Positions 34,544-41,533 of a stretch of DNA of 64,000 nt are shown piece by piece. The stretch is from NCBI RefSeq assembly GCF_006874425.1, contig NZ_VIJZ01000007.1, positions 62,001 through 126,000 on the forward strand, written 5' to 3'. The position numbers were made by a program, and so were the translations under genes. Source of the DNA: Paenibacillus ottowii. GTDB lineage: Bacteria; Bacillota; Bacilli; Paenibacillales; Paenibacillaceae. Every line of letters starts with the position of its first letter. Within the stretch, counting starts at the first letter, position 1. Below the pieces are notes generated by a model that ran no database searches, was not told the origin of the DNA, and saw only the letters and a program-made list of their open reading frames with translations.

Positions 34544-34679
34544 CTCTTTCGCCTTCTTTCTGTACGATATCGTCTAGATGAGAAAAATTTTACAGTGTTT
34601 TTAGTAGGGTGTAAATATAGGCCTATTTCGCCTTCATAGCCGGATGATAAATAAGACAGAAGCTTACATAAACGTCCAC

Positions 34680-34708
34680 TTGAAATACCTGCGAATTTGA
34701 TCTATAAT
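34680..34708 (+). promoter_or_regulatory. Sigma-A promoter of thrS
   Basis: TTGAAA (34680-34685) and a perfect TATAAT (34703-34708) with a 17-base spacer; transcription should start near 34715, giving a leader of about 380 bases. Confidence 0.85.
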
Positions 34709-34714
34709 GCTGTA

Positions 34715-35047
34715 GCATATAGTAATATTCAAGGCATTGACCAAAGACATGATTTCCTTGAAGGGCCGTTCAGAGAGAAAAGACGAGGCTGAGAGCTTTT
34801 CCGGCAACCGCATGTGAAGTTACCCCTTTGTAGCCGTGACGTTGAACGTGTAGCTGTGCAAGCTGGCAGTGGCATCAGTAAGCGCCCACCGATTTATCCC
34901 CGTTAACGGATACCAATGGAGGGTCACGCAGGTCGTGCATGAGCATGTTTGGATGAACATGAATGTATGTACAGTAGCGGGCCGAACTAGGGTGGAACCA
35001 CGAGCTGAACGCACTCGTCCCTTGAGGGAGAGAGGCGTTTTTTTTGC
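34715..35047 (+). promoter_or_regulatory. T-box leader of thrS with antiterminator/terminator
   Basis: The T-box sequence AGGGTGGAACCACG (34989-35002) is a textbook match for the antiterminator bulge that pairs with the acceptor end of uncharged tRNA. It is followed by the competing terminator, in which AACGCACTCGTCCCT (35008-35022) pairs with AGGGAGAGAGGCGTT and runs into eight T. An AGAGA-type internal loop element appears near 34772. An ACC at 34822-34824 is a plausible threonine specifier codon, but I have not folded the stem to prove it. Uncharged tRNA-Thr would allow readthrough into thrS. Confidence 0.92.
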
Positions 35048-35092
35048 GTTCAATTTTGATATAGCACACAATTTGAAATGGAGGCTTTAATC

Positions 35093-37006
35093 GTGAGTAT
35101 TCAAGTGAAATTGCCGGACGGAGCCGTACGCGAGTACGAGCAGGGCGTAACCATCGCTGACGTGGCGGGTTCGATCAGTTCCGGACTGAAAAAGAACGCA
35201 GTAGCAGGTAAAGTGAACGGGAAGGCTGTCGATCTGAACACCGTTTTGGATCAGAACGTTGACCTTGAAATTATTACGCTGGACAGTGCGGACGGTCTGG
35301 AAGTTTACCGCCACAGCACAGCGCATTTGCTGGCACAGGCGCTCAAACGCATTTATGGTGAGAAAAATGTGAAGCTGGGTATTGGTCCAGTCATTGACAG
35401 CGGCTTCTACTATGACATTGATATCGAAAACCCATTGTCCGTTGACGATCTGGCGAAGATCGAAAAGGAAATGGCGAAGATCACGCAGGAAAATCTGCCG
35501 ATTACACGTCGTGTGGTCAGCCGTGAGGAAGCAACTCGCATTTTTGGTGAACTGGAAGATCCATTGAAACTGGAACTGATCCGTGATTTGCCGGAAGAAG
35601 CGGAAATTACGATCTATGATCAAGGCGAATTTTTCGACCTGTGTCGTGGCCCGCATTTGCCATCCACTGGCCGCATCAAAGCTTTCAAACTGTTAAGTGT
35701 GGCAGGTGCATACTGGAGAGGCGATTCCAATAACAAGATGCTGCAACGTATCTACGGAACAGCATTCCCTAAAAAAGCTCAACTGGATGAGCACCTGCAC
35801 ATGCTGGAAGAAGCGAAAAAACGCGACCACCGCAAGCTGGGTAAGGAACTGGAACTGTTCATGTTCTCCGAAGAAGCACCTGGCATGCCGTTCTACCTGC
35901 CTAAAGGTATGGTGGTGCGTACTGCGCTCGAAGATTACTCCCGCGACATTCAACGTCTGCATGGCTATGAAGAAGTACGTACACCGCTGATGATGAACAA
36001 CCGTCTGTGGGAACAATCGGGACACTATGACCATTACAAAGAAAATATGTACTTCTCGGAAGTAGATGAAACTACATTTGCTCTGAAACCGATGAACTGC
36101 CCGGGGCATATGCTTGTGTTTAAAAATGAACTTCATTCTTACCGCGATCTGCCGATTCGTATATCCGAATTTGGACAAGTGCATCGTCATGAGCTGTCCG
36201 GTGCGTTGAACGGTATGATGCGTGTTCGTACATTCTGTCAGGATGATGCGCATATTTTCGTTACACCAGAACAGATTGAAAAAGAGATTACGGACGTAAT
36301 CAAGCTGATTAATGAAATGTACAGTGTGTTTGGCTTTGAATTCACAGTGGAACTGTCCACACGTCCAGATGACTTTATGGGCGAGCCAGCGCTGTGGGAT
36401 CAAGCGGAACAAGCTCTGCAAAACGTGCTGGAGCATTTGGGTATGAACTACCGTATTAATGCGGGAGATGGAGCGTTTTATGGTCCGAAAATTGACTTCC
36501 ACATTCTCGATGCGCTCAAACGCAGCTGGCAGTGCGGAACGATCCAATTGGACTTCCAAATGCCTGAGAAGTTCGACCTCACTTATGTGGGCGAAGACAA
36601 CCAGAAGCACCGTCCGGTCGTTATTCACCGTGCCATCTATGGTTCGATCGACCGCTTCATGGGCATCCTGACTGAACATTTTACAGGTGCATTCCCATTG
36701 TGGCTGGCTCCTGTTCATGCGAAGCTGTTGCCTGTATCCGAGAACTATATCGAGACTGCCAATGAGGTGCAGGAAGCATTGCTGAAAGCGGGTCTGCGTG
36801 TCGAAGTGGATACTCGGAATGAGAAGCTTGGTTATAAAATCCGTGAAGCGCAATTGGAGAAGGTTCCATACATGTTCGTTATCGGGGAAAATGAAAAAAC
36901 AACCGGTACTGTAGCAGTGCGCAAACGGGGCGAAGGCGATCTGGGATCATTCAGCATTGCAGACATCGTTGAGAAAATAAGCACAGAGATTCGCGAGAAA
37001 CAGTAA
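35093..37006 (+). CDS. thrS: Threonyl-tRNA synthetase
   Basis: A 637-residue class II synthetase that charges tRNA-Thr in the cytoplasm. Domains in order: TGS (about 1-62, SIQVKLPDGAVREYEQGVTI), the editing domain with HSTAHLLAQALKRIYG and the zinc-site-like DLCRGPHLPSTG, the catalytic core with class II motifs (RTPLMMNNRLWEQSGHYDHY; MNCPGHMLVF with the zinc cysteine; RISEFGQVHRHELSGALNGM), and a C-terminal anticodon-binding domain (WLAPVHAKLLPVSENY...). Start GTG 35093 is preferred over ATG 35078 since GGAGG lies eight bases before it, inside the longer frame. Expression is controlled by the T-box leader upstream. A strong terminator follows. Confidence 0.97.
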   Translation: MSIQVKLPDGAVREYEQGVTIADVAGSISSGLKKNAVAGKVNGKAVDLNTVLDQNVDLEIITLDSADGLEVYRHSTAHLLAQALKRIYGEKNVKLGIGPVIDSGFYYDIDIENPLSVDDLAKIEKEMAKITQENLPITRRVVSREEATRIFGELEDPLKLELIRDLPEEAEITIYDQGEFFDLCRGPHLPSTGRIKAFKLLSVAGAYWRGDSNNKMLQRIYGTAFPKKAQLDEHLHMLEEAKKRDHRKLGKELELFMFSEEAPGMPFYLPKGMVVRTALEDYSRDIQRLHGYEEVRTPLMMNNRLWEQSGHYDHYKENMYFSEVDETTFALKPMNCPGHMLVFKNELHSYRDLPIRISEFGQVHRHELSGALNGMMRVRTFCQDDAHIFVTPEQIEKEITDVIKLINEMYSVFGFEFTVELSTRPDDFMGEPALWDQAEQALQNVLEHLGMNYRINAGDGAFYGPKIDFHILDALKRSWQCGTIQLDFQMPEKFDLTYVGEDNQKHRPVVIHRAIYGSIDRFMGILTEHFTGAFPLWLAPVHAKLLPVSENYIETANEVQEALLKAGLRVEVDTRNEKLGYKIREAQLEKVPYMFVIGENEKTTGTVAVRKRGEGDLGSFSIADIVEKISTEIREKQ

Positions 37007-37029
37007 TATTTGATTGAAACAAATGTGTA

Positions 37030-37074
37030 AAAGAGCCGTCAAAACCAGGATCGTAGTGGTTTTGACGGCTCTTT
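37030..37074 (+). terminator. Rho-independent terminator after thrS
   Basis: A perfect 18-base stem, AAAGAGCCGTCAAAACCA / TGGTTTTGACGGCTCTTT, with a nine-base loop and a trailing T-rich tail. Confidence 0.93.
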
Positions 37075-37161
37075 ATTTATACATCATACATAAGTTCCTA
37101 AGTTCCAGCACAAGGGGGAACAACCCCATATGAATGCTTTAGTTATCCCGTGCCTGTATGG

Positions 37162-37962
37162 CTAGCAAGTCTGTGACCTCGAAGTAGCGTGATCTGCGGG
37201 AAGGGAGAGTGTCTTCAGAGCTGACTCCTCAGCTCGTTTCCCTGGAGACTCTTCCACATCCTGTTCCTCGCTAAGCGATAAAATTTCCCCGCGCAGCTTG
37301 AGCATTTTCTGATCCAGTTCGTAGGTTGCACGTGCAGCTTCGGCCAACCCGTTAACCACGTGTTCGGGCACTTTTTTATCAAACTTATAGTACAAAATAT
37401 GCTCCATACTGGCCCAAAAATCCATAGCCAATGTGCGCAATTGAATTTCGACTTTAATCCAGCGTGTGCCCTCAAACAGGATCAGTGGAATCTCCACAAT
37501 GACATGTAGACTCTGATAGCCGTTGGGCTTAGGATGGGCAATATAGTCCTTGACCTCCAAAATACGAATGTCTTCCCGTGTGCGGAGGTGATCCATCAGG
37601 CGATAGATATCTTTGACAAATGCGCATACCACACGCATGCCTGCGATATCATGAATTTCACGCAATATATTGTCCAGGGTGACCTCATGCCCTTTACGCC
37701 GAACCTTTTCCACAATGCTGTGGGGTTCTTTGATCCGGGTTTTAATGTGCTCAATCGGGCTAAAACCATCTATTAGCTTCCATTCCGTCTGAATCAGCTT
37801 AATTTTGTTCTTTAATTCCTCCAAAGCTAGTTGATAAAGGACGGGAATCTTCTTCCATTCCTCTAGTTGCTTGGCGTCCACACTGTTCTGGTCCAGCTGT
37901 AGCTGAAATTCCTGCAAGGGCAAAGGGACAGCATTCAAGTGCTTCCAATCCGGTTCATTCAC
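37162..37962 (-). CDS. Small alarmone (ppGpp) synthetase, RelQ/YjbM type
   Basis: A 266-residue GTP pyrophosphokinase of the small alarmone synthetase class, without hydrolase or TGS domains. The synthetase core (about residues 40-205) has GFSPIEHIKTRIKEPHSIVE, the metal-binding DIAGMRVVC, PKPNGYQSLHV (substrate loop), and the catalytic VEIQLRTLAMDFWASMEH. A C-terminal helical region, used for tetramer formation in RelQ, ends in a variable acidic tail that is longer than in Bacillus YjbM. It produces (p)ppGpp from ATP and GTP/GDP in response to stress. It is monocistronic, convergent with thrS. Confidence 0.92.
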   Translation of the reverse strand: MNEPDWKHLNAVPLPLQEFQLQLDQNSVDAKQLEEWKKIPVLYQLALEELKNKIKLIQTEWKLIDGFSPIEHIKTRIKEPHSIVEKVRRKGHEVTLDNILREIHDIAGMRVVCAFVKDIYRLMDHLRTREDIRILEVKDYIAHPKPNGYQSLHVIVEIPLILFEGTRWIKVEIQLRTLAMDFWASMEHILYYKFDKKVPEHVVNGLAEAARATYELDQKMLKLRGEILSLSEEQDVEESPGKRAEESALKTLSLPADHATSRSQTC

Positions 37963-38238
37963 AGAGCATTCTCCTAAATGAGGCTTACGATGTCCTCGAT
38001 CTATTTCGTAAAGATGGATTACCGTATATATTGTACACTATGTCAAAACGTACAGGCAAAGGAGAGGCGGACAAAGAAATGAGAAAAAAATAATAATTAT
38101 TGTGGTAAAACCGAGTAATCCGATGTATAATTGCAAAAATGCTGATTTAAAGCATTAAACTTTTAAAAAAATAGCACAAGTATTGAGTAGTCGTCATTAG
38201 ACTAAACATAAAAATTACAGAAAATGAGGATGAGAAAA

Positions 38239-38700
38239 ATGGCAAAAGTAGAAAGCTTCCAATTAGACCACACGATTGTAAAGGCTCCTTATGTAAGAGC
38301 AGCGGGAGTAGAGCATGATGAAAAAGGAAGCACGGTACAAAAGTATGACCTGAGATTTCTGCAACCGAACGAAGACGCACTGCCAACAGCTGCTGTACAC
38401 ACGCTGGAGCATTTATTGGCGACGTATCTGAGAGATGAAATCAAGGGAATTATCGATATTTCTCCTATGGGCTGCAGAACAGGGTTCTACCTGATTTTAT
38501 GGAATGAACACGAGCCTGAGGAAATTGCACTCGCTTTGGAAAAAACGTTGAAGAGAATTCTGGAAACGACAGAAGTCCCGGCTGTTACTGCTTTGGAATG
38601 CGGGAACTATAAGGACCATTCTCTTTTCTCCGCGCAGGAATATGTGAAGATTGTGTTGGAGGCTGGCATTAGCCGCGATCCTTTCAAAAGAGTATTTTAA
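38239..38700 (+). CDS. luxS: S-ribosylhomocysteine lyase
   Basis: A 153-residue LuxS that splits S-ribosylhomocysteine into homocysteine and 4,5-dihydroxy-2,3-pentanedione, the autoinducer-2 precursor. The metal ligands are present: His54 and His58 in HTLEHLLATYL and Cys121 in LECGNYKDHS; Glu57 and Cys79 (GCRTGFY) are the catalytic bases. ATG 38239 is chosen over 38224 because GAGG lies nine bases upstream and the known N-terminus MAKVESFQLDH starts there. A dehydrogenase gene begins five bases after the stop, then a methionine-type binding lipoprotein gene, so this looks like an operon for recycling of the activated methyl cycle. A possible -10 box (TATAAT at 38126) lies upstream without a clear -35. 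Confidence 0.97.
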   Translation: MAKVESFQLDHTIVKAPYVRAAGVEHDEKGSTVQKYDLRFLQPNEDALPTAAVHTLEHLLATYLRDEIKGIIDISPMGCRTGFYLILWNEHEPEEIALALEKTLKRILETTEVPAVTALECGNYKDHSLFSAQEYVKIVLEAGISRDPFKRVF

Positions 38701-38705
38701 AATCT

Positions 38706-39476
38706 ATGATTTCAATAGACCTATCTCATCAGACAGCAGTAGTGACAGGCGGTAAGTCGGGTATAGGCAAGGGGATTGTAGAGCTTTTCATTCAAAGTGG
38801 AGCTAAGGTGATTTCTGCTGATATTTCTTATGAAGAGCCGTATAGAGTGATCCATTCACAGTTGGTTGAAACTCAATTGGACATATCTAAGCCGGATGAT
38901 ATCGAAAGATGGTGCGATCTGCTCATTAGCAAATCAGGAGTTCCTGACATATTGGTGAACTGCGCAGGTACTTCTACGATGGATTATGTCATTGATAGTG
39001 AGTTGGCTGATTGGGAGAAAGTATTTTCGATCAATTCAACCGGGCTGTATGTAGCGTCCAAACGGTTTGCCAAGGAAATGGTGGATGCGCGTAAACCGGG
39101 GCGAATTATCCAAATTGCTTCACAGGCTGGAAAAAATGGATATCGGGCTATGGGCGGATATTGTGCATCCAAACATGCGGTTCTCGGCTTGACCAAGGTG
39201 ATGGCCATTGAGCTTGCTCCGCATCAAATTTTGGTGAATGCGGTTTGTCCAGGTATCGTAGAAACGCCGATGAAGCATCGTGAGCGGATTGAAGGGGGCG
39301 TCATTCGCGGAATGACCGCCCAGGAGATATATGAAGAAGATTGTTCGCAGGTACCATTGGGGAGAACCGCCGAGGTAGAGGATGTCGCCAATGTGGTGCT
39401 GTTTTTGGCAAGTCCGCTCTCCGCATATATGACAGGACAAGCGATTAATGTTACAGGTGGAATGACGATGCACTAG
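38706..39476 (+). CDS. Short-chain dehydrogenase/reductase in the luxS operon
   Basis: A 256-residue classical SDR. The cofactor motif TGGKSGIGKG (about residues 14-23) is followed by an Asp after beta-2 (ISADIS), which usually means NAD(H) rather than NADP(H) use. NCAG (about 84), catalytic Ser in IQIASQAG (about 139), and YCASK (Tyr and Lys, about 152-156) complete the active site; the C-terminus GQAINVTGGMTMH matches sorbitol-6-phosphate and related polyol dehydrogenases. The gene starts five bases after luxS and is followed by metQ-like lipoprotein, so a substrate derived from ribose, AI-2 or pentanedione would make sense, but this is inference. No good ribosome site is seen; coupling to luxS is likely. 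Confidence 0.85.
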   Translation: MISIDLSHQTAVVTGGKSGIGKGIVELFIQSGAKVISADISYEEPYRVIHSQLVETQLDISKPDDIERWCDLLISKSGVPDILVNCAGTSTMDYVIDSELADWEKVFSINSTGLYVASKRFAKEMVDARKPGRIIQIASQAGKNGYRAMGGYCASKHAVLGLTKVMAIELAPHQILVNAVCPGIVETPMKHRERIEGGVIRGMTAQEIYEEDCSQVPLGRTAEVEDVANVVLFLASPLSAYMTGQAINVTGGMTMH

Positions 39477-39505
39477 CATACTAGCATGATCTGGGGGAAA
39501 ACAAC

Positions 39506-40387
39506 ATGAAGAAATCGTTCGTTTTACTATTAGGGATTAGTTTATTACTCGTAGCCGCAGGGTGCGGTAATAAAAGTACAGACAGTAATGGCTCCAGCTC
39601 CGCTTCCGGTGCGGAAACGCAAAAGGTAGTCATTGGCTCCATGGGGTCTGACGCGCAGATTTGGAAGCATATTGCTCAATCCCAGGCCGCCAAGGATGCC
39701 AAGCTGGATATTGAAGTAAAGGAAATTAACGGTGGAATCGAAACGAACAATGCGACTAAACAAGGCGATGTGGACGTGAATGCATTCCAATCGTGGGCGT
39801 ATCTGGTGAGCTATAACAAAGAGAGCAAAGCCGATTTGAAGGCGATAGCCACCACCTATCTGGAGCCGATGGGGATTTATTCGCAAAAGTTCAAAAGTAT
39901 TGATGAAGTGACCGACGGAGCGTTGGTGGCTTTGGCGGACAATCCGGCGAATACAGCAAGAGGTTTGAGGCTATTAGAAGCCTCCGGTTTAATTAAGCTT
40001 AAAGCTGACTTTAATGATGCTTTAGGTACAGTCAATGATATTACGAGTAATCCTAAAAACCTGAAATTTGAGCTCATCGACGACAAAACAGGTCCGCGCG
40101 TGATTCAAGATGTAGGTCTGGTGTTGATCGGGAACACGATTGCTTTAGAAGGCGGTCTGAATGTACTGAAGGATTCCTTGTTCCACGAAGAGATCAGTCA
40201 GGCGACAAAGAACAATATTAACGTTCTGGTTACTTCAGCGGATAAGGCAAACGATAAGGGACTACAAAAATTAGCGGATCTCTATCATAACGAGGATACT
40301 CAAAAGTACATTAAGGATGAATTTGGCGGTACCAAAGTAGAGGTTAAAGAACCTGTTTCTTATTTGGAAGGACAAACTGCAAAATAA
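39506..40387 (+). CDS. MetQ/NlpA family methionine-binding lipoprotein
   Basis: A 293-residue ABC transporter binding lipoprotein. It has a short signal (MKKSFVLLLGISLLL) with lipobox LVAAGC. The mature part matches the NlpA family: VVIGSMGSDAQIWKHIAQSQ at the start, the KQGDVDVNAFQSWAYL segment, EPMGIYSQKFKSIDEV, and ALADNPANTARGLRLLEASG (about 147-166). The family binds L- or D-methionine. No metI or metN gene is adjacent, so the permease and ATPase must come from elsewhere, which is unusual but fits its place behind luxS, where homocysteine and methionine supply matter. A terminator follows immediately. Confidence 0.9.
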   Translation: MKKSFVLLLGISLLLVAAGCGNKSTDSNGSSSASGAETQKVVIGSMGSDAQIWKHIAQSQAAKDAKLDIEVKEINGGIETNNATKQGDVDVNAFQSWAYLVSYNKESKADLKAIATTYLEPMGIYSQKFKSIDEVTDGALVALADNPANTARGLRLLEASGLIKLKADFNDALGTVNDITSNPKNLKFELIDDKTGPRVIQDVGLVLIGNTIALEGGLNVLKDSLFHEEISQATKNNINVLVTSADKANDKGLQKLADLYHNEDTQKYIKDEFGGTKVEVKEPVSYLEGQTAK

Positions 40388-40391
40388 ACAT

Positions 40392-40427
40392 AAAAGAGGT
40401 CAGCCAGTTTTCTGGTTGACCTCTTTT
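40392..40427. terminator. Bidirectional terminator after the metQ-like gene
   Basis: AAAAGAGGTCAGCCAG pairs with CTGGTTGACCTCTTTT (one G-T) around a four-base loop; it also serves the convergent AraC gene. Confidence 0.9.
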
Positions 40428-40454
40428 ATTCGTTAGAGGCTTCTACTGGTAATT

Positions 40455-41294
40455 TCAGTAGTCGTTTTGCATTTGAGCATGGGTTTCGGCTCGATAATGT
40501 TTGGGAGAGAATCCCTTTACCTTTTTAAAAATTTTTGAGAAGAGTAAAGGGTCATTATAGCCGACTGAACGGGAAATATCGCCTATCGAAAGTTCAGCGT
40601 TACCCATCATTTCACAAGCTTTGTTGATCCTGTAGCGAATCAGATAGTCCTGAATGCTGGTGTTTACTCGTCGTTTAAATAACGAACATAAATAACTCCG
40701 ATTGAGTCCGATAAAATTTGCAATATGCTCGATGGTAATTTTCTGAGCATAATTCATTTCGATAAAATCCTTCACTTTTTCAACGTAAATTTCCGCCCGA
40801 CCTTCCTTTTGTCCAGAGAACGTTGCCGGACTGAACTCAATTAGCTCCGATAACATTGAGTAAAGCAGCCCGGCCAATCTGGTTTCCCGAGCTTTATGAT
40901 ACCCACTTGATTCGTTCATTTGCTGCAAATACTGATAAATCAAATGCTCTCCTTCAAAGTAGAGGATTGGGGACATCATCGTCAGGCCTGCCTGCTTGAG
41001 GAGTGTTTCTGCCAGTGCCCCGTTAAAACCAAACCAGCAATAAGACCAAGGATTCACTACATCGGCTTGATAATAAGTGATGACTTGCGGGCAGATTAGG
41101 AACCATTGTCCTTTCCGTAAGCGATAACTGAACCCACCGACCTCGAAGGTACCCTCCCCGTCCAAAATATAATGGAGCAGATAGTGATCTCTTATAGCAG
41201 GTCCAAAAAAGTGACCGGGTATGCATTCCTCTATGCCAAACTGAGTTAGATACAATTCAGAGTGCTGTTTACTACGTGGCAAATACTCAATCAC
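40455..41294 (-). CDS. AraC family transcriptional regulator (cupin type)
   Basis: A 279-residue regulator with an N-terminal cupin-like sugar-binding domain (HYLLHYILDGEGTFEVGG near residue 38) and a C-terminal AraC double helix-turn-helix (EHIANFIGLNRSYLCSLFKR near 195; IGDISRSVGYNDPLLFSKIF near 244). The start is GTG 41294, with GGAG seven bases upstream; the frame is open to 41321. It is similar in build to MsmR/RafR-type activators of alpha-galactoside genes, and is divergent from the GH36 alpha-galactosidase gene at 41534 with a 239-base gap, so it probably controls that gene in response to melibiose, raffinose or galactose. Confidence 0.9.
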   Translation of the reverse strand: MIEYLPRSKQHSELYLTQFGIEECIPGHFFGPAIRDHYLLHYILDGEGTFEVGGFSYRLRKGQWFLICPQVITYYQADVVNPWSYCWFGFNGALAETLLKQAGLTMMSPILYFEGEHLIYQYLQQMNESSGYHKARETRLAGLLYSMLSELIEFSPATFSGQKEGRAEIYVEKVKDFIEMNYAQKITIEHIANFIGLNRSYLCSLFKRRVNTSIQDYLIRYRINKACEMMGNAELSIGDISRSVGYNDPLLFSKIFKKVKGFSPKHYRAETHAQMQNDY

Positions 41295-41533
41295 GGTATA
41301 TCTCCTTATGTAAATTATCAAGCATTATAACATAAACAGTGAGTACCATGCCATGTACTTCATATCTAAAATTAATATATGATTTCTATAGAACCTATTG
41401 CTATATCATTGAATCTTATCAAGCTTTACACCATATGGACTTAGTTGATGGCTGTTACAAAAGGGTTGTTCTAAGTGCCATTTTAGGTGTGGATCTCCGA
41501 TGATTATTATCTAAGAGAGGGGTTATTTTCCCA

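Noticed and set aside
35693..36853. A 386-codon open frame on the minus strand
   Set aside because: It lies wholly inside thrS, has no ribosome site, and its translation is rich in His, Phe, Arg and Cys as expected for an antisense shadow.
37963..38238. SAM-responsive (S-box) or other methionine riboswitch before luxS
   Set aside because: Looked for because of the luxS-metQ context, but none of the conserved S-box segments or a terminator is present; only an AT-rich stretch and a weak hairpin ATGCTGATTTAAAGCAT.
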